From Anseranas semipalmata (Eukaryota; Chordata; Aves; Anseriformes; Anseranatidae), in the NCBI GenBank assembly GCA_013399115.1, contig VXAA01002996.1:670045-734044 (forward strand): a stretch of 64,000 nucleotides of DNA. The letters are read 5' to 3'. The notes beneath the pieces are model-generated. The model was not told the origin of the DNA and ran no database searches. It was given only the letters and a program-made list of their open reading frames with translations. The translations under genes were made by a program, and so were the position numbers. This document shows, one piece after another, positions 11,960 through 24,900 of this stretch; position 1 is the stretch's first letter; each line of letters starts with the position of its first letter.

Positions 11960-14900
11960 CTGAAGGGGGAAGCCTGCAAAGCCCACCACAGAGCTGCCAC
12001 CAAGCCCAGGCCGCCTTGTTTGGACTGTTTCTCACACACTTGTGCGTAGGAAGCATATCATTACAGTCCTGGGCATTATATCCAAACAAGCTTTTCAGCC
12101 TGGATTTTAACAGAAGCTATTCTCAACATTTTGTCAATTAGTGCTATTGCCAAAATACTGGCTGGAGATTAGAGCCCATTCAGAACTTGTTTTTCCACTT
12201 TTTTTTTTTTTTTTTTAATTTAAGGTTGTGCTGTATTTAAAAACAAAACACAAAAACATTTTTTTTCAAGTCCACCTGTGCAGTATTAGTAACTGTTTCC
12301 TTGTGGGACAGTGCTCCTCTCTCAATCATCTCCGTACAGTTTTCAGTCCTTGCCCATCCAAGTTGTTAATTCTCTCTGACATTTCCCTGTATCTTTCTTC
12401 CAGAGAAGAAAGAGGCCATTGAAGAATATCGTGCGGAGTGTCAAGCAGTTCCCAAACTGATCCCTCAAGGCTCAGGCTGGTGAGAGGGCAGCCCAGCTCA
12501 GAGGCAGAGCCTGGCAGAGTTTGTTGAGGAACCTTTGAGCCAGCAGCATGCCACTTGAAAAGCCTTTTTCCTTCAGACACATTTGTGCCTTAAATCATTA
12601 CCAAATATAGAACGTATTCTTTAAAAGATACTACTTTCCCCACATGAGGTATCTAAAACTGTTGGAAAAAGCAAAGCTGAAAAATACAATGATACCCATT
12701 GCCATATATGACACACAATTAAATCAAAATTCCCCCACAGCCTGACTTGGTGGCCATATGAGCCTTCACTTTACTCCTCTGACTGGGTTTATAAGATACA
12801 ACCAGATCCTCACACATGCACACAGCCGCTGACAGGGCTCCTTGCACACCCATATGCCTACAGGAATGGACATTTGACAGAATCATTGTTAATAACAGGA
12901 AGATATTAACAGTGACCAAAACAAAGATATAAAAGTACCGTGTCCAGATGCACCGTGAGTCTTCCAGTTGCTGCCCCAGCTGTTGTGATATCTGGCAGTC
13001 ACAGAAATGGCTTATCACAGCATTTTGCCTCTGTGGTGTAGAAAATAGCATTACCAGCTCTGCTCCTCTCCCATCCCCTCCCACTGGGGCTCCACACGCA
13101 GCCGTGAAGGGTCTCCAGGTCCCTCACTGTTCTGCCTTGTCCCACTCTGGCTGCCAGCAGGACCCACTGCAAGGCTGTGCCACAGGCATCACACATGCTC
13201 CCTCACCCAGGAAGCACATCAAGAAAATTTCAAAGTTTATGTGACATCTTCCATCAGGAAAGGCTCCCAGGAAAGTGTTAAGGATGAACAGGAGAAGGAT
13301 AAAGTCCTCCCTCCCACTACTTTTTACACACGCTCACTGTGTAAGCTCCCCTTCCCATTCCAGGAAGTAGGCTGCCATTTTATGACAGGTCTTGATCTAA
13401 AAGCCATCTTAGTTTTATTCACACAAATTAAAAATAAAAATAAATGTTTCTGATTCATTGCTTAAAATGTATGTATGTTTTAGTCCCCCAAACTGTCAAA
13501 GCATGAGGGATAACTCTCCCTCCCTCACTTCTTTTCCACTTCTACCCAGTCTCTGGCCTACTTCCCCCATGGCTGACCTCATCTTTGTGTTTTTCTTGCA
13601 CACCTTGTGAGTTACTCGTGCCATCTTTCACCTGTGCATTTGACACACATTTATTTTCCATGAGCTTCAATACTGAAGTCCAACATGAGCTCTATTATGC
13701 AGCCCAAACCACCCGCATTTCAGGTGTCCAAAGCCTGGCACCAGGGATGCCAGCCCTGCTTAGATTTCTTCCTTTTCAAGTGTTGTCTCTATGTCCTTTC
13801 CTATATCCAGGTAGGGATATAGCTTCCTCTTCTTCTACCTCTTCTTGCAGTCTCACACAGTCTCCTTCAGGAGAGAAGCCAAGTGCTTCGGGCTGATGCA
13901 GGCTTTGCCGTAGGGGCCCAAACTCTTCAGAGCTGGCAGCCCTAGCTGGTCTCCTCTGCTCCTTCCCACCAGAGTGACCATGAACCCCATTAAGGCACAA
14001 CATGCACCAGGAGACAACAGTCCTGGAGCAAACACCCTCTGCTGTTGCAACACAACATGTGAAGAGCAAAATCACAAATATCGCAGCACTAAGGTAGTCT
14101 GTATTTTGATGCACGTTTGCTTGGACATCCAGATATCCCACCTCATCTGAACAGCCCTCTGACTTGCAGAGAACATTTGCCTTGGTGATTCTTTCTCTCA
14201 CTTTTAAAGACTACCACATATAAGCCACTATTCTGACTGAAACTGAAGGCTATGCAAGCTAAAGGACAGTTCCTCTGCCATGCTATATCTAATGGCAGTG
14301 TGAGTGGAGCCCTAAGAAAATGGCAACCATTCCCTGGGAGTAGCATGCTTAGAAACAGATGAAGACAGTCCTAATAACAAGATACAGTGTATATACCCCA
14401 AAGCCTGTACTCTAGGTTGCGCGTGGTTGTTGCAAGACAGCACTTAAATTCTGCAGTGATAGGTGCTCATGCTGCTTTGTTAAATGCAGGAAAAAATGGA
14501 GGGGGTGAGGGGAGCAAACAAACTGCCACCACTCCTCTGGGCAGAGCCCCGACACTCTGCCCATTCCATTGCTCTGCCCAAGCACCTGAACATTACCACA
14601 TTTGCACTGCTGAGACACGAATACAAATCCATCCCTTCAACACTGGCCAGCTCATCACTCCCATCTTACAAGTTCTGCATATGCATTTTAGTATTCTTTC
14701 ACTATAAGGCTGATAAATGCAATCAGAAAATTGAGGAAGTGGGAAGAGCCAGCATTCTTCCACACTGACACAGTTCCTAGAAGGCAAATCTAGTCAAGGC
14801 AAGTCTTACTCCCCAGCAGGAACTGAAGAATAACCTTAGTTTACATTTTGATCCCCCAGCTTTACAGATGGAGCACAACACATCCCTTATGGAATTTTGC

Positions 14901-15826
14901 TAAGGGTTATTTTTCTGCTTGTGCTCCAAGTGAGATCCCTGGGGGTGCAGTGTGTGTTTATTACAACCTGAGGACAACAGCTGGGTGTCAAAAAAATCAG
15001 AGGCAGAAGGAGCATGAAAGGTATTTTCTGACTGATCACAAAAAAAGAAAAAAAAAAAGAGAATCTTTAAAATCCTCTCAAGATACTTTAATATTAAACG
15101 TTAAGCTTTACAGAAGTGATACTTACAAATCACTCTCAAATAAACAAGAACTTTGCAGGCAGCTATTAGAATAGTATGCAGTTTGTAGTAACACTGTTAA
15201 AATCCCCCAAATATTTACAGACTTTCCATTTAACCCAGGGGTGTGCCACAACACAAAAAAGAATCCTGTTAACAAGAAGACTTACAGAGAAAATGGTCTT
15301 ACTGTGGATTTCCCAAGCTGTGGATAGTGGAAATGCATTGGGATCCTGCTTGTTCACATACACCATTTGAGCAGCAAACATCAGATTTAAAGCAAATGGG
15401 TTCACCATGGGAGAGAGACTCTACAGCTCATTCTGGCCATCCAGCAGTGGGCGTCCCTCAGCTTGTTCTCAAAGAACTTAAAAGAAAGAACCATAACAAC
15501 ATATCACACTATCTAGACTCTAACTAGTGAACTGTTTCTAGCTGCTGTTAAGTTGGAAGCCTCTGAGCCTGAACAAACGCTAGTCTTACCAACCATAAGG
15601 AGTGCAAAGAAAACCGATCTCTCTCAAAAGTCAGCAAGGATTTAATGCTAAATTCAGTGCTAACAGTTGAGCAGAAGGTAAAATTAATCTATTTCGCTGT
15701 TACAATGGACCACATTTGGGATTCTGGGGGAAGGCTATGTAGGACTTTCCCTTTCAACACAAGTCCAGGATCCAAGTATCTCCTAAGTGAACTAGGTCTT
15801 CTGGTGTTCCTTTCTTACCTGTTCGT
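11960..15826. other. Intergenic sequence between CR1 and LTR
   Basis: This is unique-looking sequence of mixed composition, with a T17 run near 12,200 and otherwise no diagnostic repeat ends. Open frames near 12.7-14.2 kb occur on both strands, overlap one another and match no family I know. I see no RNA gene. Confidence 0.55.
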
Positions 15827-16403
15827 TGTGGTTTAACCTGGCAGGCAGCTAAGTACCACACAGCTGCTTGCTCTCTCTCCCCAGGTGGGATGGAGGAGAA
15901 AATTGGAAAGGTAAAAGTGTGAGAACTCATGGGCTGAGATACAGACAGTTCACCAGGTAAAACAAAAGCTGCACACACAAGCAAAGCAAAACAAGGAATT
16001 CATTTTCTACTTCCCATCAGCAGCCACTTCCAGGAAAGCAGGGCTCATCACAATAACATTTTTTTGGGAAGATAAACACCATCACTCCAAACATCCCCCC
16101 CCCTTCCTCCTTCTTTACTGCAGCTTTTATTGCTGAGCACGATGCCATATGAAATGGAACATCCCTTTGGCCAGCCTGGGCCAGCTGTCCTGGCCATGTC
16201 CCCTCCGAGCCCCTAGTGCACCCCCAGGTACCTTGCTGGCAGGGCAGCACGAGAAGCTGAAAAGTCCTTGGCTCCGTGTGAGCACTGCTCTGCAACAACT
16301 AAAACATTGGTTCGTTATCACCGCTATTTTCATTAAAAATCCAAAACACATCATACAAACCTCTACAAAGAAAATTAACTCTATCCCAGCCAAAATTATG
16401 ACA
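15827..16403 (-). mobile_element. Avian endogenous retrovirus LTR (solo-type)
   Basis: This is a ~577-bp block matching a widespread avian ERV long terminal repeat. On the minus strand it opens near the sequence complementary to ctctatcccagccaaaa and closes with the complement of tgtggtttaacctggcagg, so the ends are TG...CA-like. An AATAAAAG element on the minus strand (16,124-16,131) sits where the LTR core promoter or processing signal is expected. No gag, pol or env reading frame lies on either side, so it is a solo LTR or a lone remnant. Exact ends and target-site duplication are uncertain: the flanks (TTCGT on the left, CTGCT on the right for these ends) do not match. The exact ERV class was not established. 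Confidence 0.85.
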
Positions 16404-19400
16404 CTGCTATATTGCGATAACCATGAGGGACTGCAGAAGAAAGCACACCAATCTGTTCAAGCACAGAAGAGCAGGCGATGGCTGGACTACCAGAGTCATA
16501 TTCAACTAGCCATGCAGGGAAGGGCAGCTCAACAGGGCTGTGCCTTTGCCAGCCAGCATCTTAGTATGCCGGACCATCAGTGGATCATACTGTGATGTCT
16601 CATGGTTTCTTATATCCCACCCCAAAATTCTTGCTTCACTTCCCTCATCATCTTCTTTCCACTCCCTTCATCCCTAGCTATGCTTGATATTTATAGAAGT
16701 TTTACTTCTCTCTCTCTCTTTTTTTTTTTTTTAGCTTTGTTTATTCTGTTCTCTTGTTCTCAATATTTCCACCAGAAGCTACATGTTTTTCTCTCTTTCG
16801 ACATGCACATTTGGAACAAGCAGCACACATACCTGAGTTCTGCACTTGTCCCTGCGCAACAAAGGAGAGGAGGGGCATAGAATAGAAATAAGGAAAAGCA
16901 ATAGGTAGAGAGGTTGGCTTCCTTTCAGCTGCTGTGCTGCCCCTGAGCAGGGCTAATCCTCCCACAGGAGCCTAGAGCCACCAACCCACTTCATACCAAA
17001 ACCAACAATTTTGGCAATCCAAATATCACGGCTTTGCCTCCTCCTGCCTGACATTCAGATAGTTTAGGGAATGTGTGAAAGGACTCACCCCATTAAAACA
17101 GCATCTCCAGTGGATCTTTTCTGGATCTGCTGAAATGCCAAGCAGCTGCAGCGTTTCCAGCAGTTCAGCACAGGAAGTACATGGCTCCCCGGGATAAGTC
17201 ACCTTCGTTCCCAGCCCTTCTGTTTCTGAAGTCCGATGAGTCCTGGTGGCCTCAGCATTGCACCCAGCCCAGATGGCAATTCCAGCCGGTGCTCTCCTAC
17301 CGCACCGTTGTACTGGGACCTGCGGGGAAAGCTCCCAGATAAAGTCCCTGTGCCTTGCTGTGCTTGTGCGGGGGAAGTTGTTTGCAGCCTTTGACTGGTG
17401 GCCTCCAAGTGCTCCTCGAAAAACCCAGGGAGATGAAGGGGCCTTGTAACCTCTTGCACACACCTGTCTTGATATGATTATGGATAGACCAGTTCATCCC
17501 TTCTACCCCATCATTCAAAATCATCTTAGAAATTCCTTTTAGTAACAGTGAGCAGTTTTTTACTGTCTGGTGTCTTTCAAATACTGAGTGATATCATATA
17601 TGCAGAGAATCACAGCAAGGTTTTTGTCTTTTGAAAAAGCTTCATTTCCTGAAGCACATTATATCAAAATCCCACCCTATGAATCCCTTCTGTGCAACAC
17701 AGCTCCCCTTGTTAAAATTCCGCACAAGCATATTTCCTCCCCTCTCCCTTAGGTACCATTCTCTCTATGTACACTACAATAACAACTGCGCCTTTACTAA
17801 GATTGAGCACAATAACCAGGTCTTTGTAGAGGATAATTAACAGCCAGCAGTGAATCTTAGTGTTTATTCAATGGACTATGAATGAGTTATGAAAATTCTT
17901 TTCTACTGGGGAAGTAATGGGATATCGTTACGTTTGCATATGCTTTGCCTCTTGCATGATAGCGTATTTATGGTTTTCATAGTTTAAAGTCAGAAATATG
18001 TACACAGATATTATATGTATGCATTCAGGCAGTTATGACTCAACATTTGCCCCTGCTTCTGTCATTAATGAAATCCCTGCTCCATCTGTACCTAATCCAA
18101 ATGCCTCGTGTCTATTCTGAGCTGGATGAGTGGACCTGAGCCTCTCCAGCTGTTCCAAGAGACGCAAAGGTTCATTTACGGGACTGAATTTCCACAGTCT
18201 CATGTAAACTATCTAGATTAGTGCCCTCACATAGGATACTTCACAGAGTGCTTGGAGGTGAATACAATGATGTTACACAGCTCTGAAATACACGGAGCAC
18301 CTAAATTTGCATGTGAGCTTTTCATTTCATGACAAAAAAAAACTGTCGTGCTGTTCTCTACTATTTAATAGCTATGTCACAAGTAGCAACTCCCAGTTGT
18401 AGCATACATCTAACATATATATACACATATATGTAGCTATAGACTGTATTCATATACATACAGTCAATTTATATATAAAATACAGAAACACCTTTCAAAT
18501 CTAAGACTGAAAACCAATTGTAGTATAATTTAAGTGAGAACATAGTCTTTTAAAGTAGAAATACTAACAACCATTGATAGAAAAGCAAAACAAAGTGTCC
18601 AGATGCATTAGAAAAATAATAAATAAAAACAAAGTTTTCTTGTTACTATTCCCAACATCCACGGTTTCAGTTCTCATCCAAGCTACCAGGATATGACTAA
18701 GAGAAGAGGGGACTCAGGCTGAGGAAATGTGCATGGTCACTGCTGACTCACAACACACACCTTTTCCCTGCTTCTTCTCTGCCCAAGAAACATTGACGTT
18801 CCAGTAGGTAAGCTACTCTTACCTGGATGCACGTTGCCAAAAAAAAAAAAACCACAACAGACATCAGTGTTTTTTCTCACAGAAGAGCCTCCCTGGGAGC
18901 CTCCGGAAGCATCTGCTCTGGGTGCCTGGAGAGATGGAGATGAGGTGGTCACAGCCAAGCGAGGAAGGTGGGCGAGGGTCTTCGGCAGGGTACATCACCC
19001 GACTGTGCAGGGAATTGCTGTGCGCAAAGGGATGCTCAGGGCTGGGGCCCGGGAAAGCCTGAAGCACCTGAGAAGGGTGTGAGGCCAGGCACTGCGGTGA
19101 GCAGAGACCAATGGAGAGCACCTGAAGCGCTGCAGTTAGGAAGTGCTGGATCTATCCAAGAAACAAGTCACCTGGGACAGGGGAATGGCCCCTTTTTTGG
19201 CAGGGCAGGTGCACTCCTGCATCTGCAAAAAATATCGATACACGACTGCTTGGGTGTGAGGGCTGGGTTGTAATGTGGTGGGCTTTGTCGCTGCTGTTAC
19301 TTGGCTTTGCATTGCTAAGGCACGCACGAAAACTTGGGAATGCTGCCAGAAACCGAGCCTTTTGGTCTGACCTTGGGCATGTGCAAAGGCTGGCGCTGCC

Positions 19401-21559
19401 ACAATGCGACTGCTGGTACGCCAGTAAGCATGCCAGGCAGCCAGGTTGGTGGAGGAGTCCCATCTGTAAGCGGGCCACAACTGGGAGTTTTCCATTTTTG
19501 GTCAGGGTTTGCTAAAGCTGGAAACATAGCTGTATGCGGGCACTTGGGACTAGCACTCCCGGCAATGAACGTCATGCCATTTCTGTAATTGTTACTGAAT
19601 AGGGCTTTTTTCTTCTCCACTGCAACCTAAAAATCCCCTTTCAGTCCAGCGAGTCATTCACACTGAAGGGCCGCTTCCAAAGCGGTGATCTGAGGAGAGG
19701 ACGGGGAATAAAAGCATCACAGCCCTCGGCTGCGGCGCAGCAGCCCTCAGAAGTGACCTACAAAGGGAGCCCATGAGCCTCTGACCTCCCTGGCCCTTTT
19801 ATGATATTTTAAAGTGGTCATGTTTTTTTTTCTTTGAAAACTACCAGGAATAGTGGGGGAGGTTCTGCACCATGGTTTGTTTGTTTGTTTACTCTCAAAA
19901 TGTAGGTCCCGTCTCTCATGGAAGGGGTTCTGGCTAGCTGGACAACTAATGAAACAATAATATTGCCTGAGTCAAGGGAGTGAAAGTCTAGAAAATGCAT
20001 TTTTTTGTTTGTTCGTTTTTAATCTGGCTGCTTAGCATTCCTCCTTCCTTGTTAACATCTACTGGCGCTCAGTCAAAAAGTTACATTTTGGAGAAACAAG
20101 TTTTTTGTGAAATGTTCAAGAGCTCTGCTCCCCTTAGCACTAAACACACCTGTCAGCCCACTGAGTATTTTTCAGGTACTCAGGTATCAGTGCTTAGCAC
20201 TATGCACATTTTAGGTGTTAAACAAAGTGCAACAACAACAAAAACAAAAAAAGGAATTTGTCTTTTAAGTAAATTTCCACTGCCTTCAGACAAAAGAAAA
20301 CAAACAAAAAAAAAATGGTCTATAAATCACCTGTGGACAGCAAACATGATGAGTTGGAAATATTTAGTTTCATTCATTTGCAGGGATTTCTTCTAAAACA
20401 TAATCATAAACAGCATCATAAAACACGCGCTCTGTGGTCCACAGCCAGCACAGCCTGCACCATGGGATCAGTGAACACGCAATGTTTCTGCACTGCTGGC
20501 CAGAAGGGCACTCGACAAGTACCGCGCTTGAAGTTATTCATTGCACAGATGAGTTAAAAATGAGTCTGCTTCTGTACAGGTGCAAAAAAGCCACTCTTTG
20601 TAAGGGAGGGTTTCTTGAAGTTAAATTAGGTTCAGTAGCTGATGAAGGAGATGCACATAATGAATTTGTAACAATGGGGAAGGAAAGCATAGCTTCTGAC
20701 CCAGATAAAATCTGAAGCACTTTGCTGATGTCCTACCTGGGTGTGCAGGACAAGGGCTGCACACCGAGCCCTGTGGTTGCAGTCAGAGCTGCCAACGCAC
20801 GAACACCTTTCCCAGCTCCAGCAGCCTCATCAGAGTGAGAAGCACAAACATGGATTACTACACCAAACACGTCAGACTAAGTCAATAGTTTAATAACCAC
20901 TATTAAGGCTTTTCCAAATCCATTTAACAACTGTAAATTAGTCCAAAATAAAATAGCCTCAGCCAATCAGCTGTGTAGTCACTGACCCACAGCTATATGC
21001 TCATTTCTCAATTAAGCAAATCTCTGCACTGTGATAGGCCTGGTTGTTTCTACATGTTTGTGCGGTGCAAGATCCAGTGTGTAAATCCCTGTACCTAGAA
21101 CCTCAGTGGGCTGTCCCTGATGCAAGGCACAAGCTTCTTCCTTGCTGCGGGCAATGCTGATGCTGGATAAACCGCTGCTGTCCCCTCCTGCCGCATGCCC
21201 CCAGCTACAGCAGCTCTGCCAGAGTGCAGGACCACCCTGCAGACCCGTGCATGCACGTGCAAGGAGAGGGGTCACTCACCTGCTGCCACCGCCCCCTTCC
21301 TCTCCCAGGAGCTGCTGTTTGCCCAGGCCAGTGTCACTGCAAGGGGACAAGGTCCAAAACCATCATCCAGAGCATGCCTCCAGAAAACCAGGCAGCTCCC
21401 CGAGCCAGGGCGGCCACGTGCACCTTTCGGGCCATGCCCGAGGGTGCCATCGGGCACCAGGGCTGGCTGGGCCCCAGGGAGGTGCAGCGGCAGCACCAAG
21501 GGGAGGTGATGGGTGAGGCAGCCACCGCTAATGAGCCGGCGGCACCATTTGCTCGTTTA
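16404..21559. other. Intergenic sequence right of the LTR
   Basis: There is no recognisable gene. The stretch includes a CT/T-rich tract near 16,710-16,735, an AT-rich hairpin region near 18,410-18,480 and a moderately GC-rich segment at 18.9-19.8 kb with overlapping short open frames on both strands. A canonical CCAAT box, AGCCAATCAG, lies at 20,961-20,970. Confidence 0.55.
18442..18465. repeat. Perfect 8-bp-stem inverted repeat
   Basis: GACTGTAT at 18,442-18,449 is followed by an 8-base spacer and its exact complement ATACAGTC at 18,458-18,465, within an AT-alternating stretch. It is too short for a microRNA precursor. It most likely reflects local AT-rich palindromic sequence. Confidence 0.7.
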
Positions 21560-21905
21560 GAGACGAAGAGCTGACAGTAGCCAATCAGCCCGTCGGGGGG
21601 AGCGGGGAGAGCCCGTCAGGCGCAGCAGGAATAATTGGAGGGAGCTCCTAATTAATTTGATAATAACCCTATCCTGTACTAACACACTCCACATGCAAAA
21701 ATGGGTAAAAAGTGCCAATTAGCGGTGGAAGGGGAAGGAAGCGCGTGGTGGGGATGCGGAGATCTTCGCAGCCAGCTCCTTGAGGCGCGCAGGTGCGCGG
21801 GCCCGGCGCGAGGGCAGCCGGCATTCGGCGGCGCCGCATCGTGTGGTAAGCTGCGGGGCCTGCGCAGCCGCCGCCCTCAGCGCTGAGGAACCGCGTCCTG
21901 CAGCA
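21560..21905. promoter_or_regulatory. Orphan CpG-rich patch with CCAAT box and TAAT motifs
   Basis: About 30 CpGs occur in ~345 bp, in sharp contrast with the flanks. It contains a full CCAAT-box consensus, AGCCAATCAG, at 21,579-21,588 and a G-rich Sp-type stretch just after it. An AT-rich homeodomain-type cluster lies at 21,630-21,665, with an imperfect dyad taattggag / ctcctaatta. A plus-strand donor-like GTG|GTAAGC follows at 21,845/21,846. An ATG at 21,701 in good context opens a 61-codon frame with no known domain. It could be an enhancer or an unannotated promoter. No gene start is proven. In human, SP9, a developmental transcription factor, lies beyond OLA1 and is a conceivable target. 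Confidence 0.45.
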
Positions 21906-24900
21906 GGGGTACGAGGGCATCCATGGGGGTCTCCATCAAAAGGAGGGTTTTTCCCCTTTAGTTATGCGTTTTTATGCAGTGTGGGGTCAGGAGTCCCAGG
22001 CAGTGTAGCGAAGGAGGCTTATCTTGCAGGCTAAAACATACCTCCCCCATCCCTGGAGTTACCTGCTCGAGCTTTCATAGCCCGTCTTCTACAACCTACC
22101 TCTCCCATGAAACGAGCTGGCTCTCTTCGGTGCTCCCATCCATGGATGGGCTCACAGTACACTTCAGGGGTGCTCTGAATTGTTTCCCCATGGGGTTTTG
22201 CAAGGCCTGTGTGCCTGCGAGGCATGGAGGGGAGCACAGCCAGCAGAGCAGGGCCCCAGCGCCTCCAGAAATGGGGCCAGAGCTGCGTGGCCAACCCGGG
22301 CATCAACAGCCACCTTGATCCTCCTGCAGTGCTATCGCCAGTCTTCTCGCCTCTTGCCTGGCCTGAAAGGAGGTTTGGGGTGCACGGAGCAGAGCAGCCC
22401 TCTTGGAGCCCTGCCCGGTGTCCCCGCCAGGCTTGTGCCAGCGCTGGTGCCGTGTTGGCCCAAAGAGGCACCTGCAAAGCCTCTGCTGAGCCGGGCACCC
22501 GCGGCAGCCACAACAAGCTGCTGGTGGCCCAACCATTGGGTTTAGGATTTGATTTCTAAATACTGATGTTGGCCTGCCACCAGCATTTAAGATAGCCTTG
22601 TGGTTGCTTTTTGTTTTCTGTTAGTCAGTGACAAACCGTTTTGTATTTCCACCCCTGAATTTTCTCAAAACCCACAACGTTCTGTATTACAGCCTAATCA
22701 CAGGGCCAAAACTGGCTGATAATGCAATATGGTTTTCAGAAAACAGGCAACTTGGATCTAATTATGCATTGTTAAAGTTTTAACAGGTATCTTATACTCA
22801 CCACTTTAAAACTCCCACAAAGCATGCAGCTGTAATGAGCTCCATCTTGCTCTCTGGGCAAATATGAAAGTTGTTCTATTAATGTTTGTGAACACCACCA
22901 CAAGTCCAAGCTCCATGGATGCTATTGTGATCACTGGAACAGACAGATGGTGTTTTACTTTCCTAATTTGTGCCTCGCAAAGCAGAGAGCATGTGCAAGA
23001 AGCTACGTAGTGGCTCGCAAGGCTGGCAATGAGGGGAGCTTCCACGCATAGAAAGCCACTTGCTCCCGGCCCCTACCGAGGGCAAGAGAAAAGGGGTGGT
23101 AGTGCAACGGGCTATTCTTACAGCAGCTCCGCATCCAAAGAGCAGGATTTCCAGCTTCTTGGTACCCAGCACTTGCTTTCAGGCTCAGAAAAGGCGAGAG
23201 CTGGGACAACGCTGGTGCCCCCCGCACAGCTGTGCCCCCCATCCCACAGCTGCCAACATGCAGGGGCTGTAGCTGGGGAATAAAGGGGCGGGATGGTAAC
23301 CGCACGGGGCTCCCTGCAGGGTGGGGATGCTGCCAGCTCCCATTTGTCACTCGAGGGAGCCCAAGATGGGGCTTGCATCTGTGTGACGATGCCAAGCAAG
23401 GTGTCCCTCATCGCATGGCAATGCACTTACAAGTTGGGCCAATCTCGGGTTCAAAATGAAGCCAAAGAAAAAAACAAAACCAACCACCCCTCCCCCAGCA
23501 TTCATAAGCCTCTTTAAAAGGTACCAATTTAAAATGAGACACAAACCTGGCACCTCGCCATGGGACTGCACAGCTTTTAACTGACCCCATATGTAAAATC
23601 AACCTGAGTGAGCAGTTAAATACTTTAATCCAGCCCTCCAGCCCCCTAGAGGCATGTTTCTCCTGTGAACTGTGGAGCCAAATTTCTGCAAAAGCAAGCT
23701 TTAGATCTGGAAACATTAACTACCCTCCCATGTAGTCAGAGAATAAAAGTCTTCACCGGGACGTAACGAACAGCCTACCAAACGCACCGGTTATGGGTAA
23801 GGCAGCCTTTGCTTCTTGATGCTGTGCAATGCCGAATTTCAAAGCAGCGTGAATCCTAAATCCCGGCCCACAGCAGCCACTGGGGCAAGGAGGGTGCATT
23901 AGGGAGCACCACCCCCCTGTGAAGGTGTCACACAGGAACTTTGCTGATATAGTAGCTCACAAAATCTCTTTGTTTCAAACACGTTAAAGTGACATTTATA
24001 GTCAATATGGATCAGTGCTGAGGATCAAATTAATAACCCAAAGCAAGAGGGACAGAAAGCTCTCCTAGCCGAAGCTGAACAACCACAATAAAAATCCCAC
24101 ATGATGGTGTCTTGTTTCAGACGCACTCAGCTTTGCGACAGTTGCCCGACTCTGCTTTTCTCCATTTCAGGTAAAAGCTCCCTGCCAGCTACCTCTCCTT
24201 TCTCCCATACAGCACCCACACCTGGAAGGTGCTGCTGTTAGCAGCAGCGCTCCGGTTACGGGTCACGGCGGAGCCTGTCCTTCAGTGGGATGGCGATGTA
24301 GAGGGGCTGCCCTTCCCACCACGTGGAACTCAGGAGGCGCCGGTTGTAGCCAGGATCCCTGAAAAAGCCTCCGCATTGCCACAGCTGCCAGCAAGCACAC
24401 AGCGTGGGAGGAGGACTCTGCCCCCAGCCCCTGGTAATTTATTCATTTGCACTGCAGTAGGGCAGATTCACCCCCCCCGCAGAAAGAAGAAATAAAGCAC
24501 TGTCTTTCCTTAGAGCAAAGAGACCAGAAACGATGCATAGGACATACTTAGTTTTTCTTAAAAACAAAACAAACCCCACAACTTTGATGTATTTGATGCA
24601 GGAAATGACATGGCTTCTCTAGCTACATTTCTATGAAATCTTAAGTGAAAGATTGCTTCCAGCAGAACGCCCTGATTAAATCTGAAGAGATTTAGCAAAA
24701 AATAAGATTTCAAGGCCCAATTAATTTTCTGATTAAGAAGTCAAGATGGGTAAGGAACTGGGAATGAGCAGCTGAGATCCTAGTCTTTCTCCTTGAATAT
24801 GCTTCTGTTCATGAATGAAGTTTTTAAAAAACAGGGGACAGGAGAATAAAAGGCCGACCTTTGATGTATGTGATATGCCATAAACTAGAACCAGTCCTCC

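Noticed and set aside
12450..12490. IPQGSG-like codons resembling the reverse-transcriptase PQGS motif
   Set aside because: No other CR1 landmark lies on either side; a chance match.
16149..16595. 148-codon plus-strand frame
   Set aside because: It lies mostly inside the antisense strand of the ERV LTR, which is noncoding.
21780..22560. Multiple overlapping GC-rich frames on both strands
   Set aside because: High GC lowers stop frequency in all frames at once; no frame is favoured and no domain is visible.
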